Assembly: GCF_040581485.1 (NCBI RefSeq) | Contig: NC_090133.1 | Span: 13,268,001-13,332,000 of the forward strand | Source of the DNA: Linepithema humile | Taxonomy: Eukaryota; Arthropoda; Insecta; Hymenoptera; Formicidae | Direction: 5' to 3' | DNA: 64,000 bases | Notes under the pieces: model-generated | Told to the model about the DNA's origin: nothing | Database searches by the model: none | Seen by the model: only the letters and a program-made list of their open reading frames with translations | Shown: positions 20,541-32,185 of the stretch, in pieces | Numbering within the stretch: the first letter of the stretch is position 1 | How the letters are laid out: every line of letters starts with the position of its first letter | Made by a program: the position numbers and the translations under genes

Positions 20541-20850
20541 ATAAATCACACATTTTTATAATGAATACAAAATAAAACTATAGAAAACAAAAAAAAACAA
20601 AGATTCAAAAAAGAAAAAAAGTAAGGAAAAAGAAGAAAAATTACGTAAATGTACAGAAAGGTTTGAAAAACTTACAGTCAAGACTGCCTAAGCTTTTTCA
20701 ACGAAAAGAAATAAGCGGCATATAAAATATTACTATTAAAATTTGCCGTGCTCTTATATATACCACGCAATGCAAACGCGGTTTACGCGCAGAAACAATT
20801 GAGAATCGCAAAAATGTTGCGCATTTAGTTTTCCTTAGTTCCTTAGTTTT

Positions 20851-20970
20851 CCACGAATTGTGAAAATAGCGGCGTTTGAAGAACGTGGACGCGACTTCGA
20901 TGCGCAGAACGCTATGCGCATCGAAGTCGCGTCCACGTTCTTCAAACGCCGTTATTTTCACAATTCGTGG
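20851..20970. repeat. Near-perfect 56-bp-arm hairpin
   Basis: Arms 20851-20906 and 20915-20970 pair with one mismatch (GCGGCG against CGCCGT), leaving an 8-nt loop. It lies upstream of the hAT transposase, inside the element. The minus-strand ORF across it is an artefact. Could be a tiny MITE or a hairpin RNA source. Confidence 0.85.
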
Positions 20971-20992
20971 AAAAGTAAGCGCAGGTTGCCAT

Positions 20993-21262
20993 GGAGAACG
21001 CTTCGTCCGGTAAGTAATTAATATTATTAATTAATTATTAATATTTGTGCTAAAATTAACGTTTTACGTTTTTAAAGTAATTACGTTAAGTTATTATTAT
21101 AATTGTACACATAATATCTTTAAAAAAAAGGATATATATATATATTTTTTTTTTTCTTTTTACAAAAAACACAATGCAAGTAGAAGCTCCACATTTGCAG
21201 CAACTGCTGCTGCAAATGCAGCTGCAACATGTGGAGGTTGTGAGGCTGCGCCTCCAAGTGGA

Positions 21263-21301
<39 letters not shown>

Positions 21302-21671
21302 GCCTCAACAATAGTAGCAACAACAACAGCAGCAGCCTCAACAACAGCTGGAGCGGATGCCGGAGCAACCGCATCCAAAAAAATATAGTATGTAATAAAT
21401 TTTGAATTATTACATTCTTCATACACATACAATATTTTTATTTTATTGATTATTTACATCAATCTTTATTTTGTAGGAAAAAAAAGGAGAGGAGCCGGCC
21501 GTGCACGAGCCCGCTGGTATGTCCAGCGGGCTGCTCGCGGAGCCACAGGAGGCTATCAAAATTCAATAGCCAGAGGAATTGGTGGCGGGAGGGGCGGCCG
21601 TGGCGGGAGAGGTGGTCGCGGCGGAATAAGACGGACAAAGCCGAATATTCAAAATATATTTATAAATTATT
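20993..21671 (+). CDS. Candidate small spliced gene: polyQ/polyA then RGG tail
   Basis: A possible first exon MENASS ends at a consensus GTAAGT (21009). A CAG/CAA-rich segment (21174-21388) is open as polyQ in one frame apart from a TAG, and open as polyA/T in another. It ends at GTATGT, and TTTTGTAG leads into 21479-21671, which codes KKRRGAGRARARW followed by four GGRGG-type repeats and a stop. The polyA/T frame joins the RGG frame in phase 0. No homologue recognised. It could be a second gene of the hAT element or a decayed low-complexity gene. Confidence 0.3.
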
Positions 21672-21785
21672 GATATTTTTTTATACATATATATATAAAT
21701 AAAAATTAAACAAAAGTTAAAAAAAACAACCTTATCAATATTTATATTTGAAGTCTCTTCAACCGCTATAAAATTCTAATAATGT

Positions 21786-21787
21786 GT

Positions 21788-21838
<51 letters not shown>

Positions 21839-21862
21839 CGTGCGTGCGCGCGCGCGCGTGCG
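21786..21862. repeat. Alternating GT/GC tract
   Basis: Runs of GC and GT dinucleotides, prone to Z-DNA. The TIR partner at 17650-17680 has a shorter inverse of it. Confidence 0.85.
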
Positions 21863-21919
21863 TACCATACACATTATTATTTATACGTAAATATGATATT
21901 AATATATGATACTAATATA

Positions 21920-22380
21920 CAGGGTGTCTGGCAATAATCGCCCCACCGGTCATATACAGGTAGAGGAGGTCAAATCGAGTAGAAAAGTCCTTTACCATTT
22001 TTTAATTTTCATAATAAGTACTGAGTAATTAACGAAAAAAGATCGGCGAATCCGCGCGAGTAAAGCGCGCGCGGTGAGAAGGACGTCCCACTGCTACGCG
22101 ATCACTAGGACACAAGGATCTAGCGTTACGCGCCGCTCGTATGTTGCCATTGTCATTTGTAGAGCGCTCCTCCCAACGCTTCATCGCGCGCCTAGTGATC
22201 GCATAGCAGTGGGATGTCCTTCTCGCTGCGCGTGCTTTACTTGCACGGATTCACCAATCTTTTTTCGTTAATTACTTAGTACTTATTATAAAAATCAAAA
22301 AATGGTAAAGGACTTTTCTACTCGATTTGACCTCCTCTACCTGTATATGACCGGTGGGGCGATTATTGCCAGACACCCTG
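21920..22380. mobile_element. TA-flanked foldback MITE (Tc1/mariner type)
   Basis: Ends CAGGGTGTCTGGCAATAATC and its inverse, with TA on both sides. Arms of more than 120 bp pair almost throughout. Non-coding, 461 bp. It sits inside the interrupted right TIR of the hAT element. Confidence 0.85.
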
Positions 22381-22404
22381 TATATGTATATGTTTATAAT
22401 ATAC

Positions 22405-22766
22405 TGTTACGTTCCCGTAGAACGTAATGGATCGGCCGATCAATTTGAGAATAATGTTCACTCACTCGAAGGATTCACTCACACGAAATAAAGAACACTT
22501 CTTAACAAAATGAGAACTTTAATAGAACTTATCTACAATCTTTGCAACCGAAACCGATTAATACAAGAGAGCTGTCAATACGCGTCCGCACAATTTGACA
22601 GCTCCTTTGAAACTGACTGACAAACGTTGTTTACAAACAAACGTCTCCTTAGAAACGAATCTTCTACTCTTTCTATAAGACTGACAGACTAACGTTATTT
22701 ACAAATAAGCGTCTCCCTGGAGACGAATCTTCTGCTCTCAATGAGACGAAATACAGGGACGCAACA
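22405..22766 (-). repeat. LTR of element 1 (3' LTR on the minus strand)
   Basis: 362 bp, TGTTACGTTCC to GACGCAACA. Three differences from its partner noted by eye, including AACAAACG against AACAAGCG. Confidence 0.9.
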
Positions 22767-23262
22767 CTATCCCCCTCGTCTTCAGATTGTCGTCCCGACA
22801 TTCTAGTTCATTTTTTTGAATCTTTAATTAAACTCCTAGCTCTCTTCTAGCTTGAGTTTAAATTTCTTGATCCATCGATGTCCAAGTCTTTGATAAGCTT
22901 CTCTGCCCTACCCTGAGCTGCTGCTACAGGTTACCAGGCAACTTATTTCCTCTGACTTAATCGATTTCCAAAATCCTTGTATGTTCTTCGTGAAGCTTCG
23001 GACAAGAGGGGGGTATTCACCGTGGTCCCATCGTCTTAAAAGACTCCTCAAGTCCCTGCCTCGGCATTTGCCCTGCGGCTCACGAGAAAACCACGGCTCA
23101 AAAACCGTGAGCGAGGCAGTCTTCGTCAAATTCGTCGTCAACTTCTTATAGAATCACTTCAGTTTCCATTTTCATTTCATTCTTTCTAAAATAAATAAAT
23201 AAAAACGATCAAAACAAGTAACTTATTCAATAAAAAGAAAACAATTACTATCAATACAGAAT
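22767..23262. other. Element 1 region between pol and LTR
   Basis: Contains the polypurine tract next to the LTR and a 77-codon minus-strand frame with no recognised domain. No env-like ORF seen. Confidence 0.5.
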
Positions 23263-23706
23263 TTATCTTTTATAAAAAGGAGCTAATCTATCAGCATGGA
23301 CAACTTTCTGTCTGTGTCTGTTAGATTTTTGAATTCTAAATACAACATCATTAAGTTTATTAATTACTTTATAAGGACCCTCCCAATGACTTTGTAATTT
23401 AGGTGCTTTTCCTTTAACTCTACGAGGATTGTAAAACCACACATCTTGACCTTCTTCAAAATTAATTTGTCGAGCTTTCTGATCATAACGAGCTTTAGTA
23501 CGAAGTGAACGAAAATTCAAACGTTGACGAGTTTCTCTATGAACTTCCTCTAATTTATCTTTTAATTTTTGAACATAATTTTCAACTAAAATCTCTTTTT
23601 CTTGAATTGGAAGACTCCCACGCAATAAATCTAATGGCAAACGTAAAATAGGCGAAGCAATCATTTTTTCTTTCAATTCTTCAAAGGCTTTTTGACAAGA
23701 AAAAGT
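23263..23706 (-). pseudogene. Element 1 RT end fused to integrase C-terminus
   Basis: Starts in the RT tail (KAFEELKEKMIASPILRLP) and passes directly into the integrase tail with the chromodomain-less motif QDVWFYNPRRVKGKAPKL and WEGPYKV. RNase H, the integrase zinc finger and the DDE core are missing, so an internal deletion joined the two. A TGA in place of an expected Trp codon separates it from the RT frame at 23707. Confidence 0.82.
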
Positions 23707-24735
23707 TCAGTCAAATCTAACTTGTTTTTCTGTAAGAAAAAATAAAGGTTTTGCTATTAAAGAAAATCCTTTAACAAACTTCCTGTAATAAGAGCAAAAC
23801 CCTAAGAAACTTCGCACTTGTTTCTTTGTTTGAGAAACAGGCCAATTCTTTACCGCAGAAATCTTTTCCGGATCTGTAGTGATTCCTTTTTTTGAAACTA
23901 TAAGCCCAAGATATTTAACTTGTCTGCCAAAAAGAACACACTTCTTTGGATTTATTTTAAGATTAGCCTCACGAAAACGAAGAAATACTATTCTTAAATT
24001 ATCCAACATTTCCTCAAAAGTTCTACTAAATACAATGACATCATCTAAATACACTAAACAAATTTTGGATAGAATTTTTTTAAGAACCCTTTCCATCAAA
24101 CGTTCAAAAGTTGCAGGAGCGTTACACAAACCAAATGGCATCACTGTAAATTGCCATAAACCCTTTCCTATAGAAAACGCAGTTTTCTCTTTATCTTGCG
24201 GGTTAATTTTTGTTTGCCAATATCCACTCTTTAAATCTAAAGTGGAAAACCAAGAATTTCCAGCTAACTGATCTAATATGTCCTCAATTCGTGGAAGAGG
24301 ATAAGAATCTTTGATAGTTAAAGAATTCAATTTTCTATAATCAACACAAAATCTTAACGTTTCGTCTTTTTTTTTTTACTAAAACCACAGGAGAAATCCA
24401 AAGGCTTTGAGATTCTTCAATTACTTCTTGAGATTTCATTTCTTGAATTATTTTATCAACTTCTTGTCTAAGATGAATGGGAATTCGACGAGGTGTTTGT
24501 TTAATAGGTGTGTTTTCTTTTAAATTAATATTATGTTTTACAATATCACAATTTCCTGCAACTATCTCTTCAGAGAATAAATCTTCAAATTCTCCTAAAA
24601 ATTCTGCAAAAACTTTTCTCTGATTAAAATTTAAATTTTCAGAAATTTCCTCAAAAAGTTTCTCTAATTTTTCAGGTACCTTTCCAGAAGACTCAATTCG
24701 TGAACAAGAAAATTGTTCATTTTGAGAATCTTTCC
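23707..24735 (-). pseudogene. Element 1 reverse transcriptase
   Basis: The frame 24330-23707 shows YPLPRIEDILDQL, FSTLDLKSGYWQ, FGLCNAPATFERLM, the catalytic YLDD, and FLGFCSYYRKFVKGF. The upstream part, to about 24735, is in another frame because of a T-homopolymer slip near 24370. Reverse transcriptase by family. Inactive here. Confidence 0.85.
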
Positions 24736-24745
24736 CGAAAGCAAA

Positions 24746-25066
24746 TTAAAAAATTCTTTCTAAATTAATTTTTTCAAGAAAATCAGCTCCTAAAATACAA
24801 TCGTCTGAAATCTCAGCAACTAACATTGGAAAATTTAAAGAATATTTCCCTAATTCCACCTTTATGACAACTTTGGAATACACTTCCACCGTTTCCTCCG
24901 TCGGATATTTTAGAAAATAATTTTCTAAATTTATCTGCCGACAAATTTTTCCAACAAATCTTTTATTTACAATTGAAATATCAGAACCTGTATCTACCAA
25001 AAAATTACAAATTAATCCATTAATTTTCCCTTTATAATAGAAAAGATTTTTTTTAATTCTATTCAT
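24746..25066 (-). CDS. Element 1 aspartic protease
   Basis: 107 codons with the active-site triad LVDTGSDISIV (about residue 25) and CILGADFLEKI near the end, typical of a retropepsin. It lies between nucleocapsid and RT in the usual gypsy order. The frame itself is intact. Confidence 0.82.
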   Translation of the reverse strand: MNRIKKNLFYYKGKINGLICNFLVDTGSDISIVNKRFVGKICRQINLENYFLKYPTEETVEVYSKVVIKVELGKYSLNFPMLVAEISDDCILGADFLEKINLERIF

Positions 25067-25134
25067 AGAAATTAAAAAAAAAATAATTTTCGAGGAATTC
25101 TTTCTTTCAGCCGAGTTTACCCCGTTTAACTCGA

Positions 25135-25623
25135 CTATTCCTTGTTTCCCTCTTTAATTAAAGTAGGGCATTCTGATCGAAAATGCCCTTGTTCACCACA
25201 TTGCCAGCATTCTCTCCTTGATTCGAAATCTTTCTTTTGAAATTTTTCAGTAAATTTATTTTTTTTAACAAAATTACCTCTTCTATTTTCTATTTTCTTT
25301 TCAGAACTTTTATCATTTTCTACAAATTCAAATTTATCTTTTTCAAAATCCTTTTTCAAAAAATTATTTCTTTCATCTTTTCTTTTTGAAAAGCTATTTT
25401 CCTTTAGCTTTAATAGCCATCGCTCTTTCCATAGCTATCTTTAACGATGTCACTCCTTCTAATTGAAGGGTACGTTTGATAAAACCGTCTGACAATGCGG
25501 TGATAAACTGAGCGCAAGCTATTTTATCCCTTATTTCTTTTGTACATTCGGGATAAGCCATACGCGATAATCGCTCTATATCCGCGCCTAATGTTGTTAA
25601 ACTTTCAAAAAATTTTTGTTTAC
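25135..25623 (-). pseudogene. Element 1 Gag C-terminal part
   Basis: Frames 25623-25394 and 25359-25135. The first continues the capsid-like region (FFESLTTLGADIERLSRMAY), interrupted on its upstream side by element 2. The second ends in one CCHC knuckle CWQCGEQGHFRSEC. RNA-binding structural protein by family. Confidence 0.82.
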
Positions 25624-28600
25624 TGTTATACTTCACTATTAAGTAATTAAATACATGATGGGATTTATCTTATAATACAATAACTGCATTTATTAAGCTT
25701 CTTTATCTTTGCTCTCATACACTTGTCGATGCCCTATCCTGTCTCCCTCCTCTCGATATATATCGAGATATATCGAGCCTTATGGTCAGTTCCCTAACGT
25801 CCCCCTTTTCCTACAAGTTTATAAATTAAACCTTTCTGGTCGTTTCACGACTCTACCGCTTCTCGTAAGTACTGGATTTTCTGAGTTAGTGTCACTTACA
25901 CTTGGCTCTATTCTTTCACTTTCTGTTTCTGAATCTTCCCTAGTCGCAGCATTATAATCCGACTCGAAGCTTTCACTTAAATCTATTGTTTCGCTATTTT
26001 CTATGCCAGTTTTGCCATTGTCGCTTCCTAGATCTATATAGCTTTTTTGGAACTCTATTTCCTTTCCTTCTTTCTTTGGTTTAAACAAACAATGGTCCTT
26101 GTCTATTTTTTTATTATTTTCCTCTTTAATTACTTTGATAAATTTTCTGTTTCTAACATACTCATGTCCATTGTTTGTTTTTACAACGTATGTTCTATCT
26201 CTAATTTTACGTACTACAATTCCTGGTATCCATCTAGATTTAGCTTTTAACTGTATTCCTACTTTTATTCCTATTTGGAGTTCTGGTAACTCTTTTATCC
26301 CTCTTTTTATTGTAATAGTTTTGTTGATTTGCCTGTTTCTTTTCTAAAGTAGTATGATAACTTTTTCTGTTTATTATTTTCGGTATTAATTCTTTCTTTC
26401 TACTCGGAATTGTAGTGCGTAATTTTCTACTCATCAGAATTTGCGACGGTGAAAAATTCTCTTCAATTGACATGTTTCTGTAAAACAATAGCGCCAAGTA
26501 AATATCTTTTTCATCTTCCAACACTTTTTTGAAGATTTTCTTAGCTGTTTGTACATTTCTTTCCGCCATTCCATTCGATTGCGCATAAGTAGGTGATGTC
26601 ATTATGTGAGTAAATTCCCACTGTTTAGCAAAGTTTTCAAACGCTTGTGACGAGAACTGTGGTCCCCCATCACTAACTACTGTTACCGGTATGCCATGTC
26701 TCGCAAACATTGACTTTAGTATTTTAATTATTTGGACACTACTGGTGTCTGCTCCTAACTCTTCTACTTCTATGTACTTAGAGTAATAATCAATTACTAA
26801 CAAATATTTTTTCCTTTGTAGTTCAAACAGATCACATCCGATTTTATTCCACGGTAACTTTTCTATTTCATGCGATTTTAACTGTTCAGAGGATTGTGAA
26901 TTTGCGTATTTTATGCATAATTGACACGTTTCAATTTTTTGTTTTATTTCATTATGCATTGTTGGCCAAAAGATAATTTCTTTTGCCAGGGACAAGCATT
27001 TTTTCACCCCCAGGTGATTGTAATGTACTTTATCTAACATTTCTTTTCTTAGTTTGTTTGGAATGACTAAACAGCACCCTTTAAATATAAGATCTCCGCT
27101 TACTGTTAATTCATCTTTGTATTTAGCATACAGTTTTAAATTGTCTTTTAGTTTTTTATAATTTTTTGGCCACCCTTCTCTGATAACCAACTTTAAATCT
27201 GTTAGCTCTTTGTCTTGCAGCGTTTCTTTAGTAATTTCTTGTAGCTTCTGTTTTGTAACGCTTAATTCTGACTCTATGAGACATACTTGTGCTTGTATTT
27301 CATTGTCAAAATTTTCATCTGCTTTACCTTTTATGTATGCTCTTGACAACGTGTCTGCAATTATTAATTGTTTGCCCGGCTTATATCTTAGCTCTATATC
27401 GTATTTTTGTACTTGTAATAGCATCCGTTGTAGTCTTGCAGGGCACTTATTTATTGCTTTTTTAAATATAGAAATTAACGGCTGGTGATCTGTTTCAACT
27501 ATTATTTTTTTTCCATAGATATACTCATGAAATTTATTTAGACCGAAGCATATTGCCGCCATTTCTTTCTCTATTTGCGCATATCTTTGTTGCGTCTCCG
27601 TCAATGCTTTCGAGGCATAGGCACACGGTAAATTATTTTGTAATAGGACGGCCCCTACGCCTGATTTGGAACTATCTACAGACACAATTGTTTCTTTTCC
27701 AACATCAAAGAATTGCAACACCGGTTTTGTCATTAATTTATTTTTTAAAACCTCTAGAGCTTTTTCATGTTTCAATTTTCATGTAAAAATTACATCTTTC
27801 TTTAATAGATTTCTTAACGGTGTTGTTTCACTTGAGAAGTTTGGAACAAATTTACTTACGTATGTTAACATACCTAACACGCGTTGTACATCTTCTTTAT
27901 TTTGTGGTGTTTGCAGTTCTTTGATCGCCTTTATTTTACTCTCATCTAACGTTATTCCGCTGGCACTAACATTGTGTCCTAAATATTTAACGCTCTCTTT
28001 GCCAAACTGACATTTGTCTAAATTAAACTTGACATTATTTTTTCTCGCAGTTTCTAATACTTTTTTCAGTCTTGTGTCATGTTCCGTTGTGTCTTTACCA
28101 TACACTATTATGTCATCTATGTATATATCGCATCCTTCACAGTTTTGAAAAATTTGTTTAAATCTCTCCTGAAAAACTTCCGGCGCTGACTTTATTCCGT
28201 ATGGCAGTCAAAGGAATTTATATCTACCAAAAGGGGTTCCGAATGTACATAGATTCGCACTTTCTGAGTCTAATGTTATTTGATAAAACCCGCTTGTTGC
28301 ATCTAATGTGCTAAATACTTTGGCTCCGGTTAATTTAGTTGTAATTTCATCCAATGTTAGTATTAAACAATGTTCTCTTTTTATATTATTATTTAAATCT
28401 TTTGGATCTAGGCAAATTCTTAGGCTGCCATTCGGTTTTTGTGTTATCACTAAAGCATTCACCCAATCGGTGGCTTCTTCTACCTTTTCTATTATTTTCT
28501 CTTTTACTAATTCTGTTAAGCATTCTTTTAATTTAGGCATTAGCGCCAGAGTTACTCTACGTGTGGGATGTATCACAGGTTGTGCATTTTCTTTTAATTT

Positions 28601-30192
28601 AATGTGATATGGTTTTTTTATGCAACCTATCCCTGAGAAAGTATCACTAAATTCTTTGGCTAGTTCTGTATATACGTTTTTTTCCTCTACGCTGTCGACT
28701 TTCTTAACCACATTTAATTTTAAACATGAGGGTAATCCTAGTATTGCTGGTGTATTGGTTACAACTATATAAAAATCTATCTTGTATACTCTGTTATTTC
28801 TTTTAACATTTGCCGACCAAACACCTTTGACTTGTAATTTATCACCCGTGTATGATTTGAGCATTACCTTTGTAGGTTCAATTTTAACTTTACTTAATCC
28901 TATCACCTTTAACTGATTCATTGATAATACATTACACATTGCCCCCGTATCTATCTTAAATTTAACTTTGACCCTATTAATTTCTAACTCTGTGTACCAC
29001 GCATTCTCATCTTTATTGTCCTTATTTACCGCACTTATAATTAAGTATTCGCCTTTTTCGTGAGTCGTAACAGTGTCTACTTTCCCTTTTTCTTTTTCTA
29101 ACTCATTTATTTTTATTTTATTATGACTTCTACAAACAGCAGCAAAATGATTTTGCCTCTTACATTTTCCACATACTTTACCGTATGCTGGACAGTTATT
29201 TACAATGTGATTCTTTCCACATCTTGTACAATTAGAAATCATTTTATCTTTTGTTTTGTGGACACTCTTACCCCTCACTTCTTGTTTTTGACTCGCTTTC
29301 TTATATAATTTAAATGCGTTGACTGTTCCCGTAGATTCTCCTAGAGCTTCCATTTCCTTGCTTTGGATCTTCGCCTTTTCTATTACTTTACACTGATGAA
29401 TGGCCTCTTCCAGCGTTAGTAAGTCATCCTGCAGCAGCTTCTCTCTCATCGGGTTGCTCTGGACTCCGCAGGTGATCATACATTTGATCAGGCTGTTTTG
29501 TAGTTCTCCTAGCTTACATTTTTGCGCTTGTTCTGTCAATTCTACCACGAACTGTTCCAGTGACTGTCCGGATTTTTGCCTCATTGTGAAGAAGACGTAT
29601 CTTTCATACGAAAGATTTTCCTTTGGTAGGAAGTGAGCTTCAAATTTGTCTAATAAGATTGGTAGTTTATTTTTCTCATTTTCTGCTATAGGAAAGGTTT
29701 TATAAATTTTGAACCCTTCTTTCCCTATGTAATGTAAGAGTTGCGCACACTGGGTCTCTTGTGATTTCTTCGATACTTCTGACGCCTTCAGATAGTTTTC
29801 GAATCTACTACGCCACATTTGCCAGTTCTCTGCAATGTTCCCTGCCATTCTCATAGGGCTGATGCCTCTTGCGTCTCCCATCGCGTCTCGTCGTGCTTGT
29901 ACCGGTCGTCTCGTGCACGTGTTTTGAGGTTATTTTTCGTTGTCCTCGATACCGAGTGCCTGTACTTATTTCTTTACCGTATTTCTTTGGAACTTCTCTC
30001 GACTACGACTGCGCCATGTTATACTTCACTATTAAGTAATTAAATACATGATGGGATTTATCTTATAATACAATAACTGCATTTATTAAGCTTCTTTATC
30101 TTTGCTCTCATACACTTGTCGATGCCCTATCCTGTCTCCCTCCTCTCGATATATATCGAGATATATCGAGCCTTATGGTCAGTTCCCTAACA
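25624..30192 (-). mobile_element. LTR retrotransposon 2, inserted in Gag of element 1
   Basis: LTRs of 176 bp (25624-25799 and 30017-30192) start TGTTATAC and end CCCTAACA, with the left copy ending in G. They are otherwise identical by eye. The target duplication is TTTAC on both sides. The primer site TGGCGCAGTCG abuts the right LTR, and a purine tract AGGAAAAGGGGGA abuts the left. The coding region is one gag-pol on the minus strand. The insertion splits the Gag frame of element 1. Confidence 0.92.
25819..29881 (-). pseudogene. Element 2 Gag-Pol polyprotein, lightly damaged
   Basis: From MGDARGISPMRM at 29881: a Gag domain, two zinc knuckles (CTRCGKNHIVNNC, CGKCKRQNHFAAVC), protease (KIDTGAMCNVL), RT, RNase H (VETDHQPLISI), integrase (ATYAQSNGMAERNVQ) and an Asp/Glu-rich C-terminus. 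All in one frame except for a TGA near 28208 (expected Arg), a TGA at 27779 (expected Trp) and one frameshift near 26310. The RT catalytic motif reads YIDD, in the segment between the two stops. The Gag-protease fusion without a frameshift and the 176-bp LTRs are compact for gypsy. Confidence 0.9.
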
Positions 30193-30784
30193 TTTACGAT
30201 TAGTAAACTGAATATAAAAAGTTTGAGCAAAATGTCCTTCCCCGTAACATAACTCTAATTTTGATTTCAAGTCTTTGAATCGCAAATTTTCTAATTCAGA
30301 GACCCCATCCAAAATAGAACGCGCTTTGCCTCTTAAACTAGTCGCTAATGCAACCGTTTTAACTGACTCAGTCCAAGAATTTGCTTGAGCAATCAAAGCA
30401 AATTGAATTAAAAATTCCTGCATAGGAACACTTCCATCATAATTGTCCGGTTTTAATTTATAACCTAAATCTGAATTTTCAATATTTAATCCGCGACGCG
30501 GAACTCCCTCCCTGATTCCTAATTTCGCTATTTCGTGACGCGGAACTTTCTCCCTGATTCCTAATTTCGCTATTATTAAAACGACTTAGCTGGACGATGT
30601 CTTGTTCCAAACGATGCAGTTCTGTTTGCATCTGCTCCTGTTTAACTCGTCGTTCCTCTCGGAGTTGTCCTAGCTCCTCCAGGATTGTACGCAGCATTTC
30701 CGACTCAGCCGAAACCACTGCCGTCTCATTTGACACCGCCGCAGCTTGAGTACGCGTCCTCCTTGGTGAATGGACTGTGGACAT
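30193..30784 (-). pseudogene. Element 1 Gag N-terminal part
   Basis: The likely start is MSTVHSPRRTRTQ at 30784, just inside the primer site. A coiled-coil-like stretch (EMLRTILEELGQLREERR) is followed by a duplicated SEIRNQGESSASR segment, a frame break near 30480, and a capsid-like region (FALIAQANSWTESVKTVALA, LRGKARSIL). Cut by element 2 at 30192. Longer frames that start within the LTR are not real starts. Confidence 0.8.
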
Positions 30785-30816
30785 GTCGTTCTTCGATCCC
30801 GGACGAGCCCCAAAAA

Positions 30817-31178
30817 TGTTACGTTCCCGTAGAACGTAATGGATCGGCCGATCAATTTGAGAATAATGTTCACTCACTCGAAGGATTCACTCACACGAAA
30901 TAAAGAACACTTCTTAACAAAATGAGAACTTTAATAGAACTTATCTACAATCTTTGCAACCGAAACCGATTAATACAAGAGAGCTGTCAATACGCGTCCG
31001 CACAATTTGACAACTCCTTTGAAACTGACTGACAAACGTTGTTTACAAACAAGCGTCTCCTTAGAAACGAATCTTCTACTCTTTCTATAAGACTGACAGA
31101 CTAACGTTATTTACAAATAAGCGTCTTCCTGGAGACGAATCTTCTGCTCTCAATGAGACGAAATACAGGGACGCAACA
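30817..31178 (-). repeat. LTR of element 1 (5' LTR on the minus strand)
   Basis: 362-bp partner of 22405-22766, followed by the ATAC duplication. Confidence 0.9.
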
Positions 31179-32045
31179 ATACATATAGTTTTTATATTGT
31201 AATATACATAATATTTACATAGTAATATATTTTTTGTGGTATTTTGCAATAATATGTGGTATAATAGGGCTACAGGCGAAGATCTCCACTTTAAAAAAAT
31301 CTAGCGCGCTATTAGTGGCACCTCATGGGTGGCGTGGAAGGCCACTATTAACTACTAATAAATTATTAATATATCTTTCTTTTAAGTTTAAAGAGGAAAA
31401 TGTCAAGTAGCAAGCGTGGCTAAACGGGTAAAGCGATTAGCTAAAATGTTGAAGATATTGTGTTTGGAAATTGCTTCTTGCAACTTTTTGTGCACATGAG
31501 TTTCTAACAGTAATCAATCAAATTATTTAATAATGTTTTCGACAAAAAAGTATTATTTTATATTTATTAATAATTTTGGCATATGTTAAAGTTGCATTTT
31601 GTTGAAAAATTGTAAAATTATATTTTATTTTTCTATTGACAAGTCATAGCAAATTAATATCTTTTTCAACAGTTAATAATTTAACTTATGCGTATATTTT
31701 TAATGAATATAAAATAATACTGTTTAGAAAAAAATTTATTTAATTATTTACTCGATTGTGCATTAGATTGTGCGTTAAAAAAAAATGCAAAAAAAGAAAA
31801 AAAACAAGTTGCAAGATACAGGTCTAGAAGACGGAATCTTTATTATTCGAGCGATTCGCCTTACCCGATTAAAAACGCTTGGCTTCTTAGCATTTTTCGC
31901 GGGCTGGGGAAGTGACAAAGTATAGCATGCTACGCTGACGCGTGCGCACACGGACGCGTGCGGTTCTCGCTTGTGTAGTGCCCGCATGGTGGGGGCCGTT
32001 CCCCTCATGTTGCTCTGTTGCAGGATGCTCGATCTTGCAGCACTG
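31179..32045. repeat. Right long TIR of the 15.3 kb hAT element
   Basis: Inverted copy of 16704-17575, ending CTCGATCTTGCAGCACTG. The minus-strand frame 31775-32008 is an artefact of the TIR. Confidence 0.85.
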
Positions 32046-32185
32046 GGTAAAGGTGTATATGACTATCTACTTTAATATGTGGTAGACTTATCAATATAGG
32101 AATGCGAAAAAGGAAAGCATTATGTCGCTTACATTTAAAGCTTGCGTAGAAATTTGTGCTAATCTTTATAAATTCCTTTTTTGTA

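Larger units (their letters stand above)
22405..31178 (-). mobile_element. LTR retrotransposon 1 (Ty3/gypsy type)
   Basis: Two 362-bp LTRs (22405-22766 and 30817-31178) start TGTT and end AACA, with target duplication ATAC on both sides. By eye they differ at about three positions, so the insertion is young. The primer site next to the right LTR reads TTGGGGCTCGTCCGGGAT, close to the tRNA-Pro primer site of murine leukaemia virus. A purine tract GAGGGGGATAG abuts the left LTR. Gag is split by element 2. RNase H and most of integrase are deleted. Confidence 0.9.
16704..32045. mobile_element. 15.3 kb hAT-type element with long TIRs
   Basis: Ends CAGTGCTGCAAGATCGAGCA and its inverse. Flanking 8-mers are GGTAAAGA and GGTAAAGG (one mismatch), fitting a hAT duplication. 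The inverted repeats are near 1 kb (16704-17690 on the left; on the right 31179-32045 plus 21795-21919, split by insertions). Inside are 90-bp subterminal repeats, a decayed hAT transposase, a hairpin, a candidate small gene, a MITE and a nested pair of LTR retrotransposons. Confidence 0.85.

Noticed and set aside
22908..23141. env-like gene in LTR element 1
   Set aside because: 77 codons, no signal peptide, no membrane segment, no furin-like site. Treated as an untranslated region.
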